From NCBI RefSeq assembly GCF_030285665.1, contig NZ_CP127295.1, forward strand, positions 7,564,001 through 7,628,000: a stretch of 64,000 bases of DNA, written 5' to 3'. Under the pieces are notes generated by a model. It saw only the letters and a list, made by a program, of their open reading frames with translations. It was not told the DNA's origin and ran no database searches. A program made the position numbers and the translations under genes. Positions 8,382-16,369 of this stretch are shown piece after piece. Each line of letters starts with the position of its first letter. Position 1 is the first letter of the stretch. This DNA comes from Amycolatopsis mongoliensis (GTDB lineage Bacteria; Actinomycetota; Actinomycetes; Mycobacteriales; Pseudonocardiaceae).

Positions 8382-9245
8382 TCAAGGGGTGGTGCGGACG
8401 AGCAGGACCGGGCACGCCGCGTGGTGCAGCAGCGCCTGGCCGGTGGAGCCGAGCAGCAGCCCGGGGAAGCCACCGCGGCCGCGGTCGCCGAGGACGACCA
8501 GCTGGGCGGCCTCGCTGCGGTCGATCAGCTCGCGCCGCGGGTGGGCGCGGACGACGACCTGCTCGACCGCGACGTCGCCGAGGTCGTGGTCGTGGAGCCG
8601 TTCGCCGAGCAGCCGCCGACCGGCCTCGGTGACGCACCGCGGGTCCGGCCGCGGCGGCGGGGCGTCCGTCCAGGCGTGCAGCACGACGAGGGGAGCGTTG
8701 CGGGCGCGGGCTTCGGCGAGCGCCGCCGCCAGCACGCGGGTTCCGGCTTCGCTGCCGTCGATGCCGGTGACGACCGGGAGCTCGCCCGCGCCGGGCTCGT
8801 CCCAGCTGTCCCCGCGGACGACGACGGTGTCGCAGTGCGCGTGCGTCCCGACCGCCGCGGCGACCGAGCCCGCGAGGAGGCTGGTGAGCCTGCCGTGCCC
8901 GGCGGAGCCGACGACGAGCAGGGCGGCCGCGCGCGACGCCCCGATCAGCGCCTGGGCCGCACGGTCCGGGTCGAGCCGGGTCGCCGCGGCCGGAACCCCT
9001 TGCGCGGCGGCCAGTTCCCGCGCGGTCCGCAGGGCCCGCCGCCCGCGGGCGCGCAGCGCGTCGACCATCTCCTCGGGTGGCGGCACGACCCCGCCCGCGA
9101 GCAGGGCCGGGACGTCGAGGGCGTGCACGATCTCCAGGGGCGCGTCCCGCAGGCAGGCGGTCCGCGCGGCCCAGCGGACGGCGTCCAGGGACTCGGCCGA
9201 CCCGTCCACCCCGGTGACGATCGGCGGCGTGGCTGCAGCGGTCAT
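8382..9245 (-). CDS. Tandem-domain universal stress protein
   Basis: 287 residues made of two Usp domains. Each has the ATP-binding loop G-x2-G-x9-G-S: VVGSAGHGRLTSLLAGSVAAAV in the first half and VLGDRGRGGFPGLLLGSTGQAL in the second. The N-terminus PPIVTGVDGSAESLDAVRWA is the conserved first strand and helix. Double-domain Usp proteins of actinobacteria bind ATP and are linked to hypoxia or stress survival. It begins 9 bp after the MFS transporter stop, so the two are probably cotranscribed. Confidence 0.9.
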   Translation of the reverse strand: MTAAATPPIVTGVDGSAESLDAVRWAARTACLRDAPLEIVHALDVPALLAGGVVPPPEEMVDALRARGRRALRTARELAAAQGVPAAATRLDPDRAAQALIGASRAAALLVVGSAGHGRLTSLLAGSVAAAVGTHAHCDTVVVRGDSWDEPGAGELPVVTGIDGSEAGTRVLAAALAEARARNAPLVVLHAWTDAPPPRPDPRCVTEAGRRLLGERLHDHDLGDVAVEQVVVRAHPRRELIDRSEAAQLVVLGDRGRGGFPGLLLGSTGQALLHHAACPVLLVRTTP

Positions 9246-9254
9246 CCGCCGACT

Positions 9255-10442
9255 CTATGCCCGCCCGAGGGTCCGGCGGGCCGACCAAGTGAGCAGGACC
9301 AGTTCCAGCGCGGCGAACCCGGCCAGCACCACGGCCCCGGACGCCACCAGCATCGCCAGCCCGATGAGCAGCACCGGCAGCACCAACCCCGCGTAGGCGG
9401 CGAGGAACAGCGCGGCCAGGACTTCGCCGCGCGTCAGGTCGTCCGCGAGTGCGGCGACGGCGGCGACCGACGCGCGGAAGCCCAGCCCGAACCCGGCTCC
9501 GGCGAGGGCACTCGCCCCGAAGAACAGCGGGAGCGACCCGGCGAACGCCGACGTCGCCAGCAGCACCAGGCCGGTGCCCATCAGCGCGTACCCCGCCCGC
9601 AGCTGCGGGCGCGTACCGAGCCGGGCCAGCCCGATCTGCGCGAGCGCGGCGCTGCCGAGCATCGTGAAGGGCGCCAGCCCGGCGAGCAGCGGGGACGGCT
9701 CGTGCAGCTCGTGCGCCAGCAGCGCCGGGGCGAGCGCCATGAACAGCCCGCTGAGGGCGAACGCGGCGAACACGCCGATCGCGGCGCCGGCGAACTCGGA
9801 CCGGGCGGTCCTCGGCAGGGACAGGCGTTGGGGCCGGTACGCCGGGCGCTCCTCCCGGCGTTCGACGGTCTCCGGCACGAGGCTCACGGCGATGGCTGCC
9901 AGCAGCAGCACGACCAGGAACACCGCGAACGGCGTGTGGAGCGGCCGGCCGGCGAACCGCGCGAACAGCCCGCCCGCCAACGGTCCCAGCGCCAGGCCGC
10001 CCGCGTTGACCACGGTGGCGGCGAGGCCGGGACGCGCCCGCGGGCGCAGCTCGGACAGGTGCGCGGTGGCGGTCGCGGTGATCGCGCCGATGCCGGCGCC
10101 GCTGACCAGCCGCGCGACGATCAGGCCGGGCACCTCCGGCCAGAGCAGGAACAGCGCCGCGGAGAGCGCCTCGGCCAGCAGTCCCGCGACGAGCACGCGG
10201 CGGCGGCCCAGCCAGTCGCTGACGTGCCCGGCCAGGTACAGGCTCAGCATCACCCCGACCGCGTAGGCGGCGAACACGACCGTGACGAGGAACGCCGGGA
10301 ACCCCTCCCGCTGCTGGTAAAGCGCGTACAGCGGGGTCGGGACGGTGGAGAACGCGAGTGCCGTCGCGAACGCGACCGCGACGACGCGGAAGCCCAGGCC
10401 GTGGCTCATGCGGAGCCGGGCCGGGGCGAGGGTGACGGACAT
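9255..10442 (-). CDS. MFS transporter (drug or sugar efflux type)
   Basis: 395 residues with about 12 predicted transmembrane helices. The motif A loop between TM2 and TM3 is GHVSDWLGRRRVLV; TM4-5 carry GAGIGAITATATAHLSEL and VVNAGGLALGPLAGGLFA, typical of MFS efflux proteins. The substrate is unknown. It is divergent from a LysR gene across 106 bp, the classical arrangement for control by that regulator. Confidence 0.85.
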   Translation of the reverse strand: MSVTLAPARLRMSHGLGFRVVAVAFATALAFSTVPTPLYALYQQREGFPAFLVTVVFAAYAVGVMLSLYLAGHVSDWLGRRRVLVAGLLAEALSAALFLLWPEVPGLIVARLVSGAGIGAITATATAHLSELRPRARPGLAATVVNAGGLALGPLAGGLFARFAGRPLHTPFAVFLVVLLLAAIAVSLVPETVERREERPAYRPQRLSLPRTARSEFAGAAIGVFAAFALSGLFMALAPALLAHELHEPSPLLAGLAPFTMLGSAALAQIGLARLGTRPQLRAGYALMGTGLVLLATSAFAGSLPLFFGASALAGAGFGLGFRASVAAVAALADDLTRGEVLAALFLAAYAGLVLPVLLIGLAMLVASGAVVLAGFAALELVLLTWSARRTLGRA

Positions 10443-10548
10443 CAGGACCTTCCGGTACGCCGAGGGATCTTCCGTCCTCCACGATGTCCCCGTGGACTCA
10501 GCAAGTCCAACGAAAAGTCCTGGTCCGAGTTATCGCTACCATCGATGA

Positions 10549-11436
10549 ATGGAGACGCGTCAGCTCGAGTACTTCGTCGCCGTGGCGGAGGAACTGAGCT
10601 TCACCCGGGCCGCCCAGCGGATGTTCGCGGTCCAGTCCACCGTGTCCGCGGCCGTCCGTGCCCTGGAGACCGAACTCGGCACCCGGCTGTTCGACCGGTC
10701 CACGCGCCGGGTCGCGCTGTCGGCGGCCGGCGCGGCGTTCCTGCCCGAGGCCAAGAGCGCGATCGAGGCTCTGGAGCGCGCCCGCGCGACCGTCCAGGAG
10801 GCGTCGGAGGGCCTGCGCGGCAGCCTGCGGATCGGCACGCTGACCTCGGTCGGCGGCGTGAACCTGCCGGAGTTGCTCGGGGCGTTCCACCGGCGGTACC
10901 CCCGCGTGGACATCCACGTGACGGTGTCGCTCACCGGGTCGACCGGGCTCGCCGAAGAGGTGCGCCAGGGGCGGCTCGACGTCGCCGTGGTGGGCCTGCC
11001 CGAGTCGGACCTCGGCGGCCTGGACGTCCTGCGCGTCGACACCCGGCCGTTCGTCGTGCTGCTGCCGGGCGCCCACCCGCTGGCGGGACGCCGGTCCGTG
11101 CGGCTCGCGGACCTCGCCGGCGAGTCCTTCATCGACACGCCGCGGGGGTTCGGCAACCGCGTCGCCATGGACCGCGCCTTCGACGCGCTCGGGTCGCCGC
11201 GGCGGGTCACCGTCGAGGTCGCCGACCTGCGCACGGTGCCCGGCTACGTCGCGGCCGGGCTGGGCGTTGCGGTCGTCCCGGACACGCCCGCGCCCGCCGG
11301 GTCGGACATCGCCGTGCGGCCCCTCTCCGGTGCCGGGCTGGACTGGCCGCTCAACGTGGTCACCTCGGGCGCGAAGCCGCCGAGCCGCGCACTGCGGACG
11401 CTGCTCGACCTCATGGCCGGTGCCGCCGATATTTGA
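10549..11436 (+). CDS. LysR family transcriptional regulator
   Basis: 295 residues. The winged HTH is canonical: METRQLEYFVAVAEELSFTRAAQRMFAVQSTVSAAVRALETELG followed by FDRSTRRVALSAAG. The C-terminal half is the periplasmic-binding-like effector domain (RIGTLTSVGGVNLPELLGAF, AAGLGVAVVPDT). The imperfect dyad TTATCG-N7-CGATGAA just upstream, overlapping the start, could be an LTTR box. The divergent MFS gene is the likely target. Confidence 0.92.
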   Translation: METRQLEYFVAVAEELSFTRAAQRMFAVQSTVSAAVRALETELGTRLFDRSTRRVALSAAGAAFLPEAKSAIEALERARATVQEASEGLRGSLRIGTLTSVGGVNLPELLGAFHRRYPRVDIHVTVSLTGSTGLAEEVRQGRLDVAVVGLPESDLGGLDVLRVDTRPFVVLLPGAHPLAGRRSVRLADLAGESFIDTPRGFGNRVAMDRAFDALGSPRRVTVEVADLRTVPGYVAAGLGVAVVPDTPAPAGSDIAVRPLSGAGLDWPLNVVTSGAKPPSRALRTLLDLMAGAADI

Positions 11437-11461
11437 ACACGTTCAAAATCTCCGGTACGGT
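11432..11461 (+). promoter_or_regulatory. Promoter overlapped by a 16-bp operator
   Basis: TTTGAAC-AC-GTTCAAA (11432-11447) is a perfect 7-2-7 inverted repeat overlapping the LysR stop codon. It covers a -35-like TTGAAC (11433-11438) placed exactly 17 bp before a -10-like TACGGT (11456-11461). The promoter would serve the epimerase gene at 11492, and repressor binding would block the -35 box. Such short-spaced palindromes are typical of TetR-like regulators. Confidence 0.6.
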
Positions 11462-11491
11462 GGCCCGGGGCGGACCGTGAAGGGGGATTCC

Positions 11492-12451
11492 ATGAAGGTC
11501 GTGATACCCGGTGGCACCGGGCACCTGGGCCGGGTGCTGAGCCGCAGGCTGGGCGAACGCGGGGACGAGGTCGTCGTGCTCACCCGGCGCGAGACCACGC
11601 CGGAACCGGGGGTGCGCCACGTCCGCTGGGACGGGCGCTCCGCGGGGCCGTGGACGGCGGAGATCGACGGCAGCGACGTCGTGCTCAACCTGGCCGGCCG
11701 GTCGGTGAACTGCCGCTACACCCCGGCCAACCTCCGCGAGATGTGGAACTCGCGCGTCGATTCGGCGCGGGTGGTCGGGGGCGCGATCGAGCGCGCCACC
11801 CGGCCGCCGCGGGTCTGGCTGCAGATGAGCACGGCGACGATCTACGCGCACCGGTTCGACGCCCCGAACGACGAAGCCACCGGCGTGCTCGGCGGGGACG
11901 AGCCCGGCGTGCCCGGCTACTGGGCCTACAGCGTCGACCTCGCCCGGGCGTGGGAGCGCGAGCAGGAAGTCGCGACCACCCCGCGCACCCGCAAGGTGGC
12001 CCTGCGGACGGCGATGGTGATGAGCCCGGAGCCCGGCGGCGCGTTCGCGATGCTGCTGCGGCTCACCCGGCTGGGCCTGGGCGGCCCGGTCGCGGGCGGC
12101 GCGCAGTACCTGTCGTGGATCCACGAGGACGACCTGGTCCGGGCGATCGACTTCCTCGTCGCGCGGGACGACCTGAGCGGGCCGGTGAACCTGGCGGCTC
12201 CGGAACCGTTGCCGTACCGGGACTTCCTGCGGTCACTGCGCGCGGCGGCGGGTGTTCCCCTCGGCCTGCCGGCCACGCGGTGGATGGCGGAGATCGGGGC
12301 GTTCGTGCTGCGCTCGGACACCGAGCTGCTGCTGAAGAGCCGCCGGGTGGTGCCGGGCCGGATGCTGGACGCGGGGTTCGCCTTCGAGCATCCCGAGTGG
12401 CCAGCCGCGGCGGCGGACCTGCTCCGGCGTCCGGTGCGGGCGGCCGGCTGA
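11492..12451 (+). CDS. TIGR01777-type NAD(P)-binding epimerase
   Basis: 319 residues of the YfcH/SulA-like atypical SDR family. The Rossmann motif is VIPGGTGHLGRVLSRRL at the N-terminus; then VLNLAGRSVNCRY and the WNSRVDSARVVGGAI signature; the C-terminal DUF1731 segment is VVPGRMLDAGFAFEHPEW. Family members are predicted nucleoside-diphosphate-sugar epimerases but no reaction is established. AGGGGGA precedes the ATG. It has its own operator-overlapped promoter. Confidence 0.88.
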   Translation: MKVVIPGGTGHLGRVLSRRLGERGDEVVVLTRRETTPEPGVRHVRWDGRSAGPWTAEIDGSDVVLNLAGRSVNCRYTPANLREMWNSRVDSARVVGGAIERATRPPRVWLQMSTATIYAHRFDAPNDEATGVLGGDEPGVPGYWAYSVDLARAWEREQEVATTPRTRKVALRTAMVMSPEPGGAFAMLLRLTRLGLGGPVAGGAQYLSWIHEDDLVRAIDFLVARDDLSGPVNLAAPEPLPYRDFLRSLRAAAGVPLGLPATRWMAEIGAFVLRSDTELLLKSRRVVPGRMLDAGFAFEHPEWPAAAADLLRRPVRAAG

Positions 12452-12456
12452 GGTTG

Positions 12457-12489
12457 CGGTCGCGCCGCGACCGTCCACTGCGGACGGTC
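12457..12489. terminator. Two overlapping hairpins between convergent genes
   Basis: CGGTCGC-GCC-GCGACCG (12457-12473) and GACCGTCC-ACTGC-GGACGGTC (12469-12489) are both perfect and share GACCG, so only one can form at a time. The second reaches into the PucR stop codon. They lie in the 36 bp between two convergent stops and probably terminate from either side. Confidence 0.6.
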
Positions 12490-13510
12490 AGCTGAGCTCG
12501 TTGTTGTCCCGCAGCCTTCTCAGCATGAGGGCGAGGTGCAGCCGGAACCGGCCCGCGGGGGAGTCGACCTCGAAGCCGAGGACGGCTTCGGCACGGGCCA
12601 GCCGGGCCGGCATGGTGCTGTGGTGGCGGTGCAGCACCACCGCGGCCTTGCGGGCCGAGCCGGTCGCGCACAACGCGTCGAGCGCCGCCAGGGTGTCCTC
12701 GCCGTGGGGTTCGGCGGCGAGCCGGTCGAGCGCGCGGACGTCCGGCAGCTCGGCGACCTCCGGTCCGTCGAACTTGCCGGCCAGCGCGGCCAGGCTGCCG
12801 AGCCGTTCCCACCACACCACCGGCTCGATGGCCGAGGTGAACCGCAGTGCCGTCCGGGCGGCGGCCCAGGAGCGGGCCGCGTCGATGGCCGGCAGCTCCG
12901 GGCCGACGCCCGCCCGGCCGCCGCCGGGCAGCGGGCCGGGCGCCGCGTCGGCCAGGACGGCACGCACTCCGCCCAGCTGGGCCGAACGCCCGGCGAGCCC
13001 GTCGGCGCCGGTGGCGGCCAGCACGCGCAGCCGGGCCGCCGGGGCGATCCCCAGCAGGTGCAGGGCCCGCGAGCGTTCGGCCGTGCCGGCGTCCCCGGAC
13101 AGCGCCAGCTCGACCAGCGCGGGGTCGCCGAGCTCGGGCCGGGGCACGCCGCCCTGCTCCAGCAGGATCGCGGTGGCGATGGCGAACCGTTCCAGCAGCA
13201 TGTCGTCGAGCGGGATCGGCGCGCCGCCGCGCGCCACCCACACCTCGATGCCGCCCTCGAGCCGGCGGACGGCGGCTCCCGCGGGCGCCGTCCCGGGCGT
13301 GGTGACGTCCTCGCCCGGTTCCGCGCGCAGCGACATCCCCTGGCCGGGCGCGTGCACGCCGACCCGGCAGCCGGCGAGCTCGGCCGTGCTGCGCACCAGC
13401 GCGTCCAGGCCGGCGCGCCCGGTGATCAGGCGGTCGAAGAACCCGATCACCCGCACGGCGTTCTCGGCGTCGGCGTCGAGCCCGGACAGCCGCAGCAGCA
13501 GCCCCTTCAT
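12488..13510 (-). CDS. PucR/CdaR-type transcriptional regulator
   Basis: 340 residues with the arrangement of PucR-like regulators. The C-terminus holds the diverged HTH (TLAALDALCATGSARKAAVVLHRHHSTMPARLARAEAVLGFEVDSP), preceded by a variable sensory region. The HTH is slightly unusual: RHHSTM replaces the more common HPNTVRYRL. ATG at 13510 leaves a short N-terminus, MKGLLLRLSGLDADAENAVRV; the RBS is weak. Ligand unknown. It is divergent from the esterase gene (104 bp), a candidate target. Confidence 0.75.
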   Translation of the reverse strand: MKGLLLRLSGLDADAENAVRVIGFFDRLITGRAGLDALVRSTAELAGCRVGVHAPGQGMSLRAEPGEDVTTPGTAPAGAAVRRLEGGIEVWVARGGAPIPLDDMLLERFAIATAILLEQGGVPRPELGDPALVELALSGDAGTAERSRALHLLGIAPAARLRVLAATGADGLAGRSAQLGGVRAVLADAAPGPLPGGGRAGVGPELPAIDAARSWAAARTALRFTSAIEPVVWWERLGSLAALAGKFDGPEVAELPDVRALDRLAAEPHGEDTLAALDALCATGSARKAAVVLHRHHSTMPARLARAEAVLGFEVDSPAGRFRLHLALMLRRLRDNNELS

Positions 13511-13614
13511 GCCGCCACGATAGGCGCGCCCGCCGCCGGATGGCGACCTCCGGCGTGGCAACGCCCGCCGCGTGGCGGTGGCCTGGGCGCCGTCCGGCGG
13601 CCGAAGATCGGGTC

Positions 13615-14565
13615 ATGACCTACGCGATCGATCCCGAGCTGCTGCCCTGGCTGGACATGCTCCCGGCCGTGACCCTGTCCGACTACGACTCCCTGGTCGC
13701 CGCGCGCTCCGCGATGGGGCAGCTGGGAGAGGTCCTGCCGGCCTACGAGCCGGCGAGCCCGGTCGACGTCCGTGACACGACGGTGCCGGGGCCGTCGGAC
13801 GCGCCGGACGTCCCGGTGCGCGTCTACGCCCCGGCGAACCGCACCGGCGCGGTGCCCGGCCTGCTCTACATCCACGGCGGCGGGTTCGTCCTCGGCGACC
13901 TGGACATGTTCCACGCGTCCCTGCTCCGGCTGGTCGACGAGCTGGGCATCGTGATCGTGTCGGTCGACTACCGGCTGGCGCCCGAGCACCCGTTCCCGGC
14001 TCCGGTCGAGGACTGCTACGCGGCTTTGCAGTGGGTCGAGGCGAAGGCGGCGGAGCTGGGCATCGACCCGGCCCGGCTCGGCGTGGGCGGCGAAAGCGCG
14101 GGTGGTGGCCTCTCGGCGGCGGTGGCGCTGCTGGCCCGCGACCGCGGCGGACCGGCGTTGTGCTTCCAGTACCTCGGGATCCCGGAGCTGGACGACCGCC
14201 TGGACACGTCGTCGATGCGCGCCTACACCGACACCCCGCTGTGGAACCAGCCGAACGCGGTGTTCAGCTGGACCAGCTACCTCGGGACCGAACCCGGCGG
14301 CGGCGACGTCTCGCCCTACGCCGCACCGGCCCGGGCGGCGGACCTGGCCGGGTTGCCGCCCACCTTCGTCACGACCTGCCAGTTCGACCCGTTGCGGGAC
14401 GAGGGAATCCAGTACGCGCAACGCCTCGCGCACGCGGGCGTGGCGACCGAGCTGCGGCACTACCCGGGCACGTTCCACGGGTCGGGGATGGTGGCGACGG
14501 CGGAGATCTCCCGCCGGATGTTCGCCGAGGAGGTCGAAGCGCTGCGCCGCGGGCTGCGCGTCTGA
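13615..14565 (+). CDS. HSL-family alpha/beta hydrolase (esterase)
   Basis: 316 residues. The oxyanion-hole motif is LLYIHGGGFVLGD, the nucleophile elbow GVGGESAGGGLSAAV, the Asp lies in TCQFDPLRDEG and the His in YPGTFHGSG, so the complete triad of hormone-sensitive-lipase-type esterases is visible. No signal peptide, so cytoplasmic. Substrates in this family are short acyl esters. The stop is one base away from the convergent kinase stop. Confidence 0.92.
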   Translation: MTYAIDPELLPWLDMLPAVTLSDYDSLVAARSAMGQLGEVLPAYEPASPVDVRDTTVPGPSDAPDVPVRVYAPANRTGAVPGLLYIHGGGFVLGDLDMFHASLLRLVDELGIVIVSVDYRLAPEHPFPAPVEDCYAALQWVEAKAAELGIDPARLGVGGESAGGGLSAAVALLARDRGGPALCFQYLGIPELDDRLDTSSMRAYTDTPLWNQPNAVFSWTSYLGTEPGGGDVSPYAAPARAADLAGLPPTFVTTCQFDPLRDEGIQYAQRLAHAGVATELRHYPGTFHGSGMVATAEISRRMFAEEVEALRRGLRV

Positions 14566-14566
14566 G

Positions 14567-16369
14567 CTAGCCGCGGGGAAGCCCGCTCGCCAGGGCTTTC
14601 CCGAACGCGACAGCCGTGTCGCAGGCCCCACCGCCCGTCTTCGACGCGAAGATCCGGACGTGCTCGGACTCCTGCGCGTCGAGCGGGCGGTGGTTCCACG
14701 TCAGCGCGCAGCTCTCGCCGGTTTGGTGGCGGGTGCCGGTCACCCCGCCGAGGTCGACCGGGGTGCCGGTGTCCGGCACCGAGGTCGGCGTCTTCTCGAA
14801 GGTCAGCTGCAGGGACGTCGTCGCGGTCCACTCGCACTCGCGCAGGCGGTTCAGCTTGGTCTCGCGGACCGGCCCGAGCGCCTGCGCGACCGCGGCCCGG
14901 TCGAGCACGGCGCACGGGTCCAGCGCGAGCAGCGTCCCGGGCGCCAGGGCGTAGCCGTTGCCGCCGCCGTGGAGCCGCTCCAGGACCTTGCCCAGCGTGG
15001 CCTTCGCCAGGGCGCACGTGTCGGCGAGCGCGGTCACGCCGAGCTCCGGCTGCGCAGGCACCTGGACGCTCGCGTCGCAGGTGCTGCCGCCGATCTCGGT
15101 GAAGAGCACCTGCCTGCCGTCGAGGTCTTCGGTGGGGCGGCCGCCTTCGACGTAGATCTGGTCGCCGAGCTTGACCGTGATCTTCCCGCCCGAACGGGAC
15201 TCGTAGGTGCAGCGATCGAGGTGACCGGTGTCCGGGTCGGCCCGGAGCTTGCCCGCGTCCGGGACGGTGACGTCGTCGAGCACCCGGCACGGATCGGCGC
15301 GGCGCAGGGTGTCCAGGCTCGTCGGGTCGAGGTTCGCGCCGGCCGTCGGCGGGTCCGCGTCCGCCTTGGCCACCGCCAGGGCGATCAGGCTGCCCGCGGC
15401 GAGTGCGCACACGGCGGCCAGTGCGGTGACGACCGGCAGCCGGCGACGGCGTTTCGGCGGCGCGGAGGGCGGGGGAGGGGCCGGCCAGGACAGCGCGGTG
15501 CGAACCGCCGCGTCCTGGGTCGCGATCAGGTCGTGCACCGCCGGCGGCCACGGGCGGGTGCCGGGCGGGACCGGGCCGAGGAAGTCGAGGATCCGCTGCG
15601 GCGTCGGCCGCCGCGCCGGGTCCTTCGCCAGGCACGGCTCGACGAGCGCGCGGATCTCGGGTGGCACGGCGGCCAGGTCGGGGACGGCGTGGACGACGTT
15701 GTAGAGCATCTGCGCCGTCGTCGAGCCGGCGAACGGACCGCGTCCGGTCGCCGCCATCACCAGCAGGCCGCCGAGGGAGAAGACGTCGCTCGCCGGGGTC
15801 AGCGGACGGCTTTCGGCCTGTTCGGGCGACATGAACGCGGGGGAGCCGACGATGCCGCCGGTGCCGGTGAGGTCCGAGCCGCCCTCGGCGGCGCGGGCGA
15901 TGCCGAAGTCGATCACGCGCGGGCCGTCGCCGGTCAGCAGGACGTTGCCGGGCTTGAGATCCCGGTGGATCAGGCCGACGCGGTGGATCTCGATCAGCGC
16001 GGTCGCGAGGCCGACCGCGAGCCGGCGCACCGCGTCGACCGGCAGTGGCCCGGTGGCTTCGACGGCCTCCTTCAACGACGGCCCGGTGACGAACACCGAA
16101 GCCAGCCAAGGGGTTTCGGCGTCCGGGTCGGCGTCCATGACCGCGGCGGTGAAGGCGCCGGAAACCCGTTGCGACGCCTGGACTTCCTGCCGGAACCGGG
16201 TGCGGAAGCGGGCGTTGTGCGCGAACTCCGGGTGGACCTGCTTGAGCGCGACGAGCCGGCCGTCGGGTGCCACGCCGAGCAGGACGCGGCCCATGCCGCC
16301 CTCGCCGAGCGCGGCGACCAGGCGGTACTTCCCGGCGTGCCGGGCGTCGCCGGCTTCGAGTGGCTTCAC
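14567..16369 (-). CDS. Membrane Ser/Thr protein kinase with extracellular Cys-rich sensor (second of tandem pair)
   Basis: 600 residues. The kinase domain (about 15-280) has the P-loop ALGEGGMGRV, catalytic IHRDLKPGNVLL, and VIDFGIA in place of DFG-A, followed by GSPAFMSPEQ and DVFSLGGLL; it looks active. A proline-rich linker and basic stretch (PKRRRRLPVVTALAAVCALAAGSLIALAVA) give one transmembrane helix. The outside part has two weakly similar units each starting with a DPC motif (RADPCRVLDD and ALDPCAVLDR), resembling DUF3558-like lipoprotein domains rather than PASTA. The GTG start overlaps the stop of the upstream kinase as GTGA, so the two are translationally coupled. Ligand and targets unknown. 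Confidence 0.88.
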   Translation of the reverse strand: MKPLEAGDARHAGKYRLVAALGEGGMGRVLLGVAPDGRLVALKQVHPEFAHNARFRTRFRQEVQASQRVSGAFTAAVMDADPDAETPWLASVFVTGPSLKEAVEATGPLPVDAVRRLAVGLATALIEIHRVGLIHRDLKPGNVLLTGDGPRVIDFGIARAAEGGSDLTGTGGIVGSPAFMSPEQAESRPLTPASDVFSLGGLLVMAATGRGPFAGSTTAQMLYNVVHAVPDLAAVPPEIRALVEPCLAKDPARRPTPQRILDFLGPVPPGTRPWPPAVHDLIATQDAAVRTALSWPAPPPPSAPPKRRRRLPVVTALAAVCALAAGSLIALAVAKADADPPTAGANLDPTSLDTLRRADPCRVLDDVTVPDAGKLRADPDTGHLDRCTYESRSGGKITVKLGDQIYVEGGRPTEDLDGRQVLFTEIGGSTCDASVQVPAQPELGVTALADTCALAKATLGKVLERLHGGGNGYALAPGTLLALDPCAVLDRAAVAQALGPVRETKLNRLRECEWTATTSLQLTFEKTPTSVPDTGTPVDLGGVTGTRHQTGESCALTWNHRPLDAQESEHVRIFASKTGGGACDTAVAFGKALASGLPRG

